53,867 nucleotides of DNA from NCBI GenBank assembly GCA_002491065.1, contig DKVF01000102.1, positions 1 through 53,867 of the forward strand, written 5' to 3'. The stretch's first letter is position 1, and each line of letters starts with the position of its first letter. The notes under the pieces are model-generated. The model saw nothing but the letters and a program-made list of their open reading frames with translations. It ran no database searches and was not told where the DNA came from. This DNA is from Peptococcaceae bacterium UBA7185 (GTDB lineage: Bacteria > Bacillota > Peptococcia > Peptococcales > Peptococcaceae). Position numbers and translations under genes: made by a program. This document shows, piece by piece, positions 32,927 to 40,510 of the stretch.

Positions 32927-34662
32927 TGTTCGGAAGCCAGTACGAAATAATGAGCGATACTTGGCAGGCGTTCGAGCGGAACATCTGTCGGCTGCTTTTA
33001 CATGAAGGATTTAGTAATATCCGGCTCGTTGGGGAAACTAATGATCATGGGGCAGATATCACAGCAACAAAAGCAGGAAAAAGATGGCTCTTTCAAGCAA
33101 AACATTGGAGTAAGCCTGTAGGCATGGACGTAGCCATGGCCACGATTAAAGCAGTATATGATTATCATGCTACTGTCCCGGTGATTGTTGCTTCGAGTGG
33201 GTTTGACTCTAAGACCCGGGAGTACATGGGAATTATGCAATCACAGAGAATTCCATTACAACTGTGGGATTCGGATACTCTGATTCAAAAAGCTGCCCGT
33301 CTTACAGATGAACCGACTAATACAAGGAGCCCGAGGGAATACCAGGAAGAAGCAATTACAGAGATACTAAAAGCGTATTTTAACCCTACCGAGAACAGGG
33401 CGCTTGTTGTTATGGCTACCGGTATGGGGAAAACCTTTGTGGCGGCAGAGAGCATTCGGAGAATTCGCAATACGAAGAAAATCCATGTTTTAGTATGCGC
33501 CCATATGAATGAACTGGTTTATCAACTGGAAAAGGCATTCTGGCCGTTTATTAAACCCTCGGAGAAAACGCTTATATGGAATAGTGATGAACGGCCTACA
33601 TATGAGCAGTTAGAGAACACAGATTTTTGCTTCGCCTGTATAGATTCTGTGTATGCCTGGCTGAGTTCTGGAAAGGAGCTACCGTACTTTGATTTGCTTC
33701 TTGTAGATGAATGTCATCATGTTGGGACGTCTATGTATAACAGCGTATTTGAAGAACTCCGTGCCGGAAAAAGCGGGGGATCATTTGCCTTAGGCCTGAC
33801 AGCCACCCCATGGAGGTCTGATGAGGCAGATCCACGTGATTATTTTGGTGAGCCGCGTGTGAACATTGATACCATAATGGGGCTGAAACACGGATTCCTG
33901 GCTAATGTCGACTATCGGATGTACACGGATAATATTAATTGGGAATCGTTGCGGGATATTGATGGGAAGTCTTTTACTCCAAAACAAATCAATAGGACTC
34001 TTTTCATCAACCAGTGGGATGATGCCGTTGTATATCAGCTTCAGGATGCTTGGAAAGAACAGAGTAATCCGCGGGCAATAGTGTTTTGCGGTACGATTGA
34101 TCATGCTATTACAATGCGTGATCGGGTTAATCAGCTTGGATTCTGCAAAGCGGAGGCCATTTTCTCGGGAGGCCGTGGAACAAATGGGGAACGGATGAAC
34201 CGTTACCGGAGAAATCAGATTCTCAGCGACTTCGAAGAAGGCTTGATTAATGTCATCTGTGCTGTGGATATTTTTAATGAGGGAATAGATGTTCCGGACG
34301 TGAACATTTTAGTTTTTCAGCGTGTGACGCATTCAAGAAGAATTTTCATTCAGCAGTTAGGCAGAGGTCTTAGAATTGCTGAAGGAAAGGACAAAGTTAT
34401 TGTTCTGGATTTTGTATCTGATATTCGGCGTTTTGCGGCTGGGATTGACTTGAAGGACTCTCTTGAAGATGGAAGAAGCAGCCGGCAGCCTACACGCATC
34501 AACATCCCTAATAAGGTGACGTTTAGAAAAGTTAGTGGAGAAGATCCCGAGTCAGAACAGTTCCTTAGGCAGTGGTTAGATGATGTTGTAGCCATCGAAG
34601 ATGCGGGGGAAGACGCAAGCGTTTTGAAATTTCCTCCCGCCCTGAAAGGAAGTAAGATATGA
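32926..34662 (+). CDS. Mrr-type endonuclease fused to SF2 (DECH) helicase
   Basis: 578 residues. Residues 10-120 form an Mrr-like restriction domain: HGAD(44)ITATKAG, then Q57-A-K59 of the D-x(n)-QxK active site. The helicase follows with Walker A VVMATGMGKTF, DECH in LLVDECHHVG, motif III GLTATPWR and motif VI QQLGRGLRI. It should translocate on DNA and cut it, so it is the likely motor and nuclease arm for the MORC-like ATPase, whose stop overlaps its ATG. Its own stop overlaps the next gene by four bases. Confidence 0.9.
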   Translation: MFGSQYEIMSDTWQAFERNICRLLLHEGFSNIRLVGETNDHGADITATKAGKRWLFQAKHWSKPVGMDVAMATIKAVYDYHATVPVIVASSGFDSKTREYMGIMQSQRIPLQLWDSDTLIQKAARLTDEPTNTRSPREYQEEAITEILKAYFNPTENRALVVMATGMGKTFVAAESIRRIRNTKKIHVLVCAHMNELVYQLEKAFWPFIKPSEKTLIWNSDERPTYEQLENTDFCFACIDSVYAWLSSGKELPYFDLLLVDECHHVGTSMYNSVFEELRAGKSGGSFALGLTATPWRSDEADPRDYFGEPRVNIDTIMGLKHGFLANVDYRMYTDNINWESLRDIDGKSFTPKQINRTLFINQWDDAVVYQLQDAWKEQSNPRAIVFCGTIDHAITMRDRVNQLGFCKAEAIFSGGRGTNGERMNRYRRNQILSDFEEGLINVICAVDIFNEGIDVPDVNILVFQRVTHSRRIFIQQLGRGLRIAEGKDKVIVLDFVSDIRRFAAGIDLKDSLEDGRSSRQPTRINIPNKVTFRKVSGEDPESEQFLRQWLDDVVAIEDAGEDASVLKFPPALKGSKI

Positions 34663-35363
34663 CCTTTGAAGATGTGCTGAATGATATAAGAAAATTAATA
34701 GGACTCAGACTATCAAGTATACGCCCGGGAGCAGAAATTACAATTCTTTCAATAGATGAAGAGCAGGATAACCTTATGCTGAGAACTGCAGCAGGAGCAA
34801 CCCGGAGCCGCCCTTTGCGTGAGCTAAGGACCATCTGGGATCTGATGATGCAAAGGCCGGTCGTTCATGTAGATGAAGCCCTGCACGGATCGGGAACAAG
34901 CAGAAATCAGCCAGAGACTATATTAGCCAATCTTCCGTATGTTGAATGGTTAAAGGTTAACGGGAAAAAGAATCTTGCTTTCGTAAATAAGCAGACACAT
35001 CCTTATGGAACGCTTAGAGAGATGGACGTGTTCCAGGCCGATGAGTTAAAAACCAAGCTTCGTGAGCAAAGCAGGAGTAATGCCCCGAAAGGGCTTATTG
35101 TAACAAACGATATTTCTGATGTTGTATCAGCATTGAGTCGGCGGTGTTCAGGAACAACAAAAATGCTCGAAAACGGCATCTATTCGTATTTGACAGATAC
35201 AGATAGTTTTATCGTTGCAACGGGGAGCGTTGGCCTTCCTGAGGGTACTTATATCATTGTTAAAGTTAGTAGATTGCCCAGAGCAGGAACTATTCTTTCT
35301 TTGGCACAGAAAGAATATGAACTTTTTTCTATGGGTGCAACGAGACTGTTGCTTACGACATAA
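34659..35363 (+). CDS. Uncharacterised 234-residue protein of the defence operon
   Basis: I do not recognise this protein. The first 65 residues alternate hydrophobic and charged patches (RPGAEITILSIDEEQDNLML) and look like a small beta-rich fold. A Ser/Gly-rich joint (HGSGTSRNQPETI) follows, then a mixed alpha/beta domain ending in PEGTYIIVKVSRLPRAG. There are no transmembrane helices and no obvious catalytic motif. Its ATG overlaps the helicase stop (ATGA), so it is translationally coupled to the ATPase/helicase pair, and it precedes the ABC-3C genes by 66 bp. It could be a specificity or adaptor subunit (inference from position only). Confidence 0.6.
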   Translation: MTFEDVLNDIRKLIGLRLSSIRPGAEITILSIDEEQDNLMLRTAAGATRSRPLRELRTIWDLMMQRPVVHVDEALHGSGTSRNQPETILANLPYVEWLKVNGKKNLAFVNKQTHPYGTLREMDVFQADELKTKLREQSRSNAPKGLIVTNDISDVVSALSRRCSGTTKMLENGIYSYLTDTDSFIVATGSVGLPEGTYIIVKVSRLPRAGTILSLAQKEYELFSMGATRLLLTT

Positions 35364-35429
35364 CTATTAGAGAAAGCTGTTGAAACCCAAAATGATTTGA
35401 CAGTGAAACGGAAAGGAGAGATTGCTGTA

Positions 35430-36557
35430 GTGAAGCGTATTTGTTTCGGTACATTATTTGTCTTAATGTATCAGGCAAGGGGCCAAGGGGTTAAAAGTGA
35501 TCCTTTGTGTAATGCTATCCTTGCATCTTTTGGCGTAGATCTTTCCTACCGTGATACTTCTTTGCCTGGTCATTTAAAAAACGGACATGCCAAAGTCCCT
35601 GGGGATATAGTGGAGTGCGTCCGTAATTGTGATCCGAAAGAAGCAGTAGATAATTTTGAAACATACGTTATGCCTATGATTAAGGACAGTATGCGGATGC
35701 CGTTATTGTCTGCGGTTCGTGATATTTTAACTGATGACAGGTCTTTTGGCCCTGATATACCAATCAGTTGGTTAAGGGGTTATACGAAGGCAGCCGCTTT
35801 ATCGGCATCATCAATAGACCTCACATATTTCCTCACATCACTTGTACGCTTTTCAGTGTTGGAAACCGATAACATGGAATGTGTGGATGGGATACGGGAG
35901 ATTCCCAGGGATTTTGTTAAGAGTTTTTCCGGAATACATAACCCAGTAGATCTTGATGAAACAGGTGTTATCATCAGGTGGCCGGGAGGCGAATTAAGAA
36001 CCTCGGCGGTCAGAAGACATATTACTGATGATGAAATCCTCAGTGATGTTGATACCCTTAAGAATCTACTGAGTAAGTATAAAAGGCCGGATCCGCTTCC
36101 GGTTCCTGTAACCATTGATGATTCGGAAATGATATATGTTGAAGCTCTGTACGATGCCTACGCAAGTGCTGAAGATGTTCCTAAATATACCCGGAGGGAT
36201 GTAGAACGGCATCGCAGATATAAAAAGGATTTTGCATATCAGAGGAAATGTTACTACGCAACAGAAACCATAAGGCGGTCTCTGCAGGATGCGCTTCTGC
36301 CAATCGAATACAAAGAATTTGATGAGATGCGGGAAGAAGTAAAAGCGGGAATCTTGCCTAAACTGATACCTCCATATGACAATGGTTATTTACGCCTTTG
36401 TGCCGTTACTGGACAGGCGGCGTCGGTACCGATTACTCGTTCTCAAATTGCACTCCTCCCTGGCTGGATTGGCCCTGCGGAGAAAGTAGGCATGTGTCAT
36501 ATGCTGGCAAACAAAGAAGAAATACAGTGGGTGGATGAAGATGACGGAGTTGTTTAA
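35430..36557 (+). CDS. ABC-3C system first component with conserved C-terminal domain
   Basis: About 375 residues. The N-terminal region (MKRICFGTLFVLMYQARG) and a conserved C-terminal module (LCAVTGQAASVPITRSQIAL, then PGWIGPAEKVGMCH) resemble the components with a shared C-terminal domain in ABC-three-component conflict systems. The middle part is variable and has no nuclease signature that I can see, so the effector activity is unknown. Start GTG 35430 is set by GAAAGGAGAG. It overlaps the middle-component gene by 17 bases. Confidence 0.65.
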   Translation: MKRICFGTLFVLMYQARGQGVKSDPLCNAILASFGVDLSYRDTSLPGHLKNGHAKVPGDIVECVRNCDPKEAVDNFETYVMPMIKDSMRMPLLSAVRDILTDDRSFGPDIPISWLRGYTKAAALSASSIDLTYFLTSLVRFSVLETDNMECVDGIREIPRDFVKSFSGIHNPVDLDETGVIIRWPGGELRTSAVRRHITDDEILSDVDTLKNLLSKYKRPDPLPVPVTIDDSEMIYVEALYDAYASAEDVPKYTRRDVERHRRYKKDFAYQRKCYYATETIRRSLQDALLPIEYKEFDEMREEVKAGILPKLIPPYDNGYLRLCAVTGQAASVPITRSQIALLPGWIGPAEKVGMCHMLANKEEIQWVDEDDGVV

Positions 36558-37011
36558 TACGCCGTTCGAAACATCTCTGCGAGTGCTGTTGCTCCTCGAA
36601 ACAGAGGCAAGAACGGATTTTTCAATAAATATGATAGCATGTGTGGATTTTGCAGCCCTCTACGGAAAAAGTTTTGATATATCTGAAATGAACCTTCACG
36701 GTGACAATCTGTTCAAGTTCAGTGAGTTTGCCACAAGAAAGGAACTGACACGTGACGGCATGGCCTTTCTTGTACGGAGAGGGTTTGTAGATGTAAAACC
36801 CACGAAGAATGGTTTTATCTATCAGATATCCTCCAAGGGAAAAGAATTCTCGCAGCAGCTTGATACGAAGTATTCTAAAGATTACAGAAGACAAGTCTCT
36901 CTTGCCCTGAGACATTTCTCTGGAGATTCTGAACAGGTTATTCTGAATAAAATAAACAAGCTGGCGGTAGCTTCGCTTGAAAAGGAGGCGGCTGCATTCC
37001 ATGAAGAGTAA
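36541..37011 (+). CDS. ABC-3C middle component, MC2-like
   Basis: 156 residues with the family pattern LFNTPFETSLRVLLLLE, VDFAALYGKSF, MNLHGDNLFKFSEFATRKEL and a winged-helix-like C-terminal half (LVRRGFVDVKPTKNGFIYQI). Middle components of ABC-3C systems are thought to link the ABC ATPase to the effector. It overlaps both neighbours (17 bp upstream, 11 bp downstream), so the three components are made together. ATG 36541 is chosen over 36535 from where the family similarity begins. Confidence 0.75.
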   Translation: MTELFNTPFETSLRVLLLLETEARTDFSINMIACVDFAALYGKSFDISEMNLHGDNLFKFSEFATRKELTRDGMAFLVRRGFVDVKPTKNGFIYQISSKGKEFSQQLDTKYSKDYRRQVSLALRHFSGDSEQVILNKINKLAVASLEKEAAAFHEE

Positions 37012-38788
37012 TTATTATATAAAAAAGCTGTGGTTTACAGGCCCGGGAATTGAGGAGTCTGCCGTTGAGTTTATAAATGGCCTGAATATCATTCATGGCG
37101 CAAATGATACTGGAAAGAGCTGGATTCTGGACAGCTTTGATTTCATGTGCGGCCTTGATCATGACAAGTTCGTGATAGACGAAAGCACCGGGTGTGATAC
37201 GGTACATCTGGAAGTGGAAACCCCTCACGGATCTGTAAAGATGGAACGTAAACTGGGAAGTACAAAGATCCAGGTGGACAGTACCGACCCCCGGATTGAA
37301 TCTCATCAGTATACGGCAGGTAAATCAAAATACTGGATCAATTCTGTCTGGATGACCATTCTTGGTATTGATGAAGATGTAAAGGTCATCAAAAATGAGA
37401 ACGCAGTAAGACAGTCATTAACGCTCCGGTCATTTTTGAATCTGATGTGCGTTCCCCTGGAAAACATCAACAGGCGTCAAAGCGTTTTTTATACAAGCGG
37501 CGGACCTTTTTCCAAAACGGCCATGAAGAGCACACTCCTTTATTTCCTTAATGAGGAAGAGTTTGAGGAGTACAAGGAGAAAACCGGAACAAAACAGAAA
37601 AATACCGAAAAGAAAATCCGGACCCTGGTGAAGAATGAAAACCTCGAATACCTCTCTGAACTGAAACTGGAAGTAAAAAGAGAAATCTTATCACCGGAGC
37701 AGATAAGAGAAAAAATTGCAGTGCTCATGCAGCAGATAAATGATGCCCAAAGCCGTATGTCAGAGGCAACGGAACAGAGAAGGAAGCTTTCTGAAGAGAT
37801 TGTTGCAATGAACGAGGAAATGAAATCAGCCTCGCTTATGAAGCATCGCTATCAGATCCTCCGGGGGCAGTATCATTCAGATATCAAGAGGATCACTTTT
37901 ATCATTGACGGTGAGCAGAAACTCAAAGACTTAAAGGAGCCTGAGAAATGCCCATTCTGCGGGGCTAATATGACTCCCCAGCAGAGTGTTTCATATGCCG
38001 AGGCAGCACAGGCTGAATTACAGAGGATCCTTCCGCAACTCAATGACGTAATGGATGCAGAGAAAGACATCGACAGGGAAATCTCTGAATATCAGAAACG
38101 TATTGCTGAGTGCCAGGAAGAGAGCCTGAGACTGGCGAACCTGATAAATCAGGATCTTCAGCCAGCCATAATCGAACTGCAGCAGCAGATAGATACTCTC
38201 CAGGAGTCAGTCGATTCCACCAGTCAGCAGGATGTTATAGAGCGGATCGAGAAATACCTCACAACACCGAAAAAGGCAGAAGACGCCGAGGGTGACCAGG
38301 CAGCCTTTAAGGCGCAGGATAATTTCACTGCGGAATTTGTATCTGATTTCAATGACCTGCTAAACAATATTCTTAAAGAGGTCCGGTTCGACAAGTTCAG
38401 TAACTGCTATTTTGACTTCGAAAGCGAAGATTTTGATATTGTTGTCAATGGTAAGAAAAAACAAAAATATGGTGGTGGCTATAAGGCTTTCCTCAATGCA
38501 GTAGTAGCTATAGCACTCCATCAGTATCTGTCTGAAAAGGGAAAGCATGGTCTTGGGGTTCTGCTCATGGACTCCCCGATTCTTTCTCTGAAAGAGGGCG
38601 GCAGCGATACCAGTGCTGTCATGCGAAAGGGACTGTTCGAGTATCTTGCCAAGCATCAGGATTTCGGACAGGTAATCATAGCAGAGAACCAGATCCCGGA
38701 CATTGACTATGCCGGAGCCAGACTTGAAAGGTTTACGCATAAAGAAGATGAAGGCCGGTATGGACTTCTAATCGGATATACAGATTAA
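37001..38788 (+). CDS. ABC-3C ABC/SMC-like ATPase with Rad50-type zinc hook
   Basis: 595 residues. Walker A GANDTGKSW lies at about 33-41. A long coiled coil runs from about residue 190 to 430, broken by CPFCG at about 315, which looks like the CxxC hook of Rad50. The Walker B region is GLGVLLMDSPIL near residue 525. This SMC/Rad50-like form is the usual ATPase of ABC-3C systems, inferred to sense DNA ends or invading DNA and trigger the effector. Start ATG 37001 follows AAGGAGG at a wide 12-base gap. Double terminators follow the stop codon. Confidence 0.82.
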   Translation: MKSNYYIKKLWFTGPGIEESAVEFINGLNIIHGANDTGKSWILDSFDFMCGLDHDKFVIDESTGCDTVHLEVETPHGSVKMERKLGSTKIQVDSTDPRIESHQYTAGKSKYWINSVWMTILGIDEDVKVIKNENAVRQSLTLRSFLNLMCVPLENINRRQSVFYTSGGPFSKTAMKSTLLYFLNEEEFEEYKEKTGTKQKNTEKKIRTLVKNENLEYLSELKLEVKREILSPEQIREKIAVLMQQINDAQSRMSEATEQRRKLSEEIVAMNEEMKSASLMKHRYQILRGQYHSDIKRITFIIDGEQKLKDLKEPEKCPFCGANMTPQQSVSYAEAAQAELQRILPQLNDVMDAEKDIDREISEYQKRIAECQEESLRLANLINQDLQPAIIELQQQIDTLQESVDSTSQQDVIERIEKYLTTPKKAEDAEGDQAAFKAQDNFTAEFVSDFNDLLNNILKEVRFDKFSNCYFDFESEDFDIVVNGKKKQKYGGGYKAFLNAVVAIALHQYLSEKGKHGLGVLLMDSPILSLKEGGSDTSAVMRKGLFEYLAKHQDFGQVIIAENQIPDIDYAGARLERFTHKEDEGRYGLLIGYTD

Positions 38789-38803
38789 ATAACTACAACG
38801 CAG

Positions 38804-38833
38804 AGAAGGGGTGTGTTAGCCCCTTCTTTTTTT
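38804..38833 (+). terminator. Terminator 1 after the defence operon
   Basis: An 8-bp stem AGAAGGGG (38804-38811) / CCCCTTCT (38820-38827) with seven consecutive T. Confidence 0.9.
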
Positions 38834-38835
38834 GT

Positions 38836-38865
38836 GCCCTTCGGATCATCCGGAGGGCTTTTTTT
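38836..38865 (+). terminator. Terminator 2 after the defence operon
   Basis: A 10-bp stem GCCCTTCGGA (38836-38845) / TCCGGAGGGC (38849-38858), three-base loop, followed by seven T. Two terminators in a row insulate the defence operon from the phage genes. Confidence 0.9.
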
Positions 38866-38871
38866 ATTTCC

Positions 38872-38904
38872 CAGACTTTCCCCAGATTCTCGCCAGACTC
38901 TCAC
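38872..38904. repeat. Three tandem 11-bp imperfect repeats
   Basis: CAGACTTTCCC, CAGATTCTCGC and CAGACTCTCAC follow each other without a gap at the border of the defence island and the phage module. The 11-bp period is one DNA turn, so a protein-binding site is possible. Confidence 0.5.
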
Positions 38905-38988
38905 CATATTTCTCAAAATCCTTCTGCGGTATAGTAACAATGCTTCAGATGATTCTGGAAATATGACAAGGAAAGTGAGGTGAGACCG

Positions 38989-39129
38989 ATGGCAAAAAAC
39001 AGCAAACAGACTTCAAAGGCCGTTGCCTCTAAGGCAAGCCGCATTTTGAAGGATGGCCGTTACGGCAAGGACTCTAAGTCCGTTGCCGGAAGTGCCCTGG
39101 CTCAGACGAGACCGGGCAAGAAGAAGTAA
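38989..39129 (+). CDS. Small basic protein at the start of the phage module
   Basis: 46 residues, strongly basic (MAKNSKQTSKAVASKASRIL, ending TRPGKKK), with repeated Ser-Lys-Ala elements. It follows a GTGAGGTGAGA ribosome binding site. I recognise the type as a small conserved protein of clostridial phages and conjugative elements, but its function is unknown; nucleic-acid binding is a guess from charge. Confidence 0.65.
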   Translation: MAKNSKQTSKAVASKASRILKDGRYGKDSKSVAGSALAQTRPGKKK

Positions 39130-39141
39130 AGTCACATCCTG

Positions 39142-39395
39142 ATGGGCGGTGACGGATTACCCAATCAGCCCGCCCATCCCCTTCGGGGGATATTTCAAAT
39201 CAAATCTCTTAGTCTGAATAGCGCTATAAGGACGGAGGGATGCATAAGAGTTCGGAACGCAGCAATGACGGCTGTGTTTGGAACGAAGATGCTCTCACCG
39301 TAGTTTCGTGCGCCTTTTTTTCGGCTACCGGAGCCTGTGGTCATCTTCAACCGCAGGCTCTTTTGTGTCCCTCCGTACCGCTCGTACGGAAAGGA
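39142..39395 (+). ncRNA. Structured 5' region in front of the sigma-like gene
   Basis: Several hairpins follow one another: ATGGGCGG/CCGCCCAT (39142-39149, 39170-39177), the mutually exclusive ATCCCC/GGGGAT (39176-39181, 39186-39191), ACGCAGC with GGCTGTGT near 39260-39280, a long-range pair ACGGAGGGA (39232-39240) with TCCCTCCGT (near 39368-39376), and a 10-bp GAGCCTG-type hairpin near 39331-39360 followed by TTTT. Mutually exclusive pairings and a terminator-like hairpin suggest an attenuator or antitermination leader. No protein gene is convincing here. Confidence 0.4.
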
Positions 39396-39404
39396 CGGGA
39401 CATT

Positions 39405-39893
39405 ATGCGGAAGTTTAAAACTTCTAAAGGCAACAGAACAAATTACATTTACTACACAGCAGAGGGCAAGAAGGTGGAACTGAAGCCTGGACAGAACGGA
39501 GTCGATGAGACATGGATTACTATGCTTCACGATTGGGACGATGAACAGCTTGATGCTGACCGCCGTGAGGAGTATCACTGCCCGGTTCATTATCAGGCTT
39601 ACTCCGATGGTGAAGGTGAAGATGCGGATGACCGCAACCCTTACTTATGTGACACAGCTGCAGATCCATTGGAGCAGATGCTTGCCTCCATCAATGAGCA
39701 GGAGCATTCGGAAAAGCTGGACAGGCTCAAAGCGGCACTTACCACACTGACCGACCTGCAGAGAGACACCATCTATAAAAAGTTCTACCGCAACATGTCC
39801 AACGTGGATATTGCAGCGGAAGAAGGTGTGTCTGAGGCGGCTATCCGTAACCGCCTGAAAAAGATTTTCGCAAACCTTGCGAAAAAAATCTGA
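39405..39893 (+). CDS. Phage sigma-70-region-4-like regulator
   Basis: 162 residues. The C-terminal half has a sigma region 4 helix-turn-helix: LTDLQRDTIYKKFYRNMSNV, then EEGVSEAAIRNRLKKI. The N-terminal half (YIYYTAEGKKVELKPGQNG) and an acidic middle (DGEGEDADDRN) are typical of small sigma-like proteins of clostridial phages and ICEs. ATG 39405 is used because it starts the recognisable domain; the open frame upstream runs through the structured leader. It probably activates early or lytic promoters. Confidence 0.75.
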   Translation: MRKFKTSKGNRTNYIYYTAEGKKVELKPGQNGVDETWITMLHDWDDEQLDADRREEYHCPVHYQAYSDGEGEDADDRNPYLCDTAADPLEQMLASINEQEHSEKLDRLKAALTTLTDLQRDTIYKKFYRNMSNVDIAAEEGVSEAAIRNRLKKIFANLAKKI

Positions 39894-39938
39894 GAAATGG
39901 GGGTTCGATTCCCCCGTTTCTTTCGCATATGGACAGAG
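39891..39938 (+). repeat. Stop-codon-linked repeat, copy 1
   Basis: TGA-N5-GGGGGTTCGATTC-N9-TTCGCATAT begins exactly at the stop codon of the sigma-like gene. GGGGG (39899-39903), the loop TTCGATT and CCCCC (39911-39915) form a hairpin with the exact geometry of a tRNA T-arm. The flanking GAGAAAT and GTTTCTT extend it to 12 bp. A related copy follows the polymerase stop codon at 44425. Confidence 0.6.
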
Positions 39939-39975
39939 GGATACAACAAAAGACCCTCGGAAAGGAGCCAATGCA

Positions 39976-40179
39976 ATGAAACACAAAGTATGTATCAACA
40001 TTGCAAAACCCGGCGGTACACCGACCCCGGTAGTAAGAAGCGGTACGGTGCAAATCCGAAAGCGTCTGCTCGACTTCCTTTTTGGACAGCAGGTCAATGT
40101 TCTGGTCCTGTCTCCTGGTGACTCGGTGCAGACTGTCGAGATCCGAGAACTGAAGGAAGGAGGTAAGGACCGTGACTAA
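39976..40179 (+). CDS. Small phage protein of unknown function
   Basis: 67 residues (MKHKVCINIAKPGGTPTPVV at the N-terminus, ending in RELKEGGKDRD). It is basic in the middle (QIRKRLLDFLFG) and has no recognised domain. Start ATG 39976 follows AAAGGAGCC. It overlaps the next gene by eight bases. A frame open through the stop-linked repeat joins it to the end of the sigma-like gene in the +1 phase, but the internal start is the simpler reading. Confidence 0.6.
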   Translation: MKHKVCINIAKPGGTPTPVVRSGTVQIRKRLLDFLFGQQVNVLVLSPGDSVQTVEIRELKEGGKDRD

Positions 40180-40510
40180 CAATCAGAAGTACAACTTATT
40201 TCTTGATGCAGTGAGAATCATCCGCTCCCTGGCTGATGTGTTCGAGGCAATCGCAGATACCTACAGAGATGCAACTGTAGTAGAAGCCGATGCCAAGTTC
40301 ATTGATGCACAGGAAGTAAAGGCACTCCCTGCTGAAAAGGAAGTAACCCAGGAAGATGTCCGTGCGGTTCTGGGTCAGAAAAGCCAGGCTGGTATGACTG
40401 CCGAAGTGAGAGAACTCATTACAAAATACGGCGGCACCAGACTGTCAGACATCGACCCGGCACAGTACAAGGCACTTCTCGCAGAAGCGGAGGTGCTTGG
40501 AAATGAGTAA
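40172..40510 (+). CDS. Small helical phage protein, Rrp5-like annotation family
   Basis: 112 residues, start GTG 40172 after AAGGAGG. The N-terminal helix (LFLDAVRIIRSLADVFEAIA) and a C-terminal domain with EVRELITKYGGTRLSDIDPAQ are seen in proteins encoded just before DUF2800 in many clostridial prophages, often labelled rRNA biogenesis protein without proof. It overlaps the DUF2800 gene by eight bases. It may assist the recombination nuclease next to it. Confidence 0.6.
   Translation: MTNNQKYNLFLDAVRIIRSLADVFEAIADTYRDATVVEADAKFIDAQEVKALPAEKEVTQEDVRAVLGQKSQAGMTAEVRELITKYGGTRLSDIDPAQYKALLAEAEVLGNE

Larger units (their letters stand above)
27322..38788. other. Defence island: R-M, MORC-like ATPase/helicase and ABC-3C
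   Basis: Ten genes, all but two on the plus strand, with overlaps or gaps below 70 bp from 29,058 to 38,788 and no terminator inside that run. It opens with the divergent restriction/methylation promoters and 21-bp repeats and ends in two strong terminators. The unit therefore looks like one regulated operon with an opposing restriction arm. Confidence 0.75.

Noticed and set aside
39240..39404. Longer sigma-like protein starting at 39240
   Set aside because: The added 55 residues read through the structured leader and include Cys-rich random-looking sequence; the domain starts at 39405.
39891..39930. tRNA gene
   Set aside because: Only a T-arm-like hairpin is present; no acceptor, D or anticodon arms fit around it, and the second copy lacks even that stem.
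39880..40179. Programmed frameshift fusing the sigma-like protein to the next gene
   Set aside because: The A-run is not in the phase of a classical -1 slippery heptamer, and the downstream gene has its own good ribosome binding site and ATG. The repeat itself is kept as a finding.
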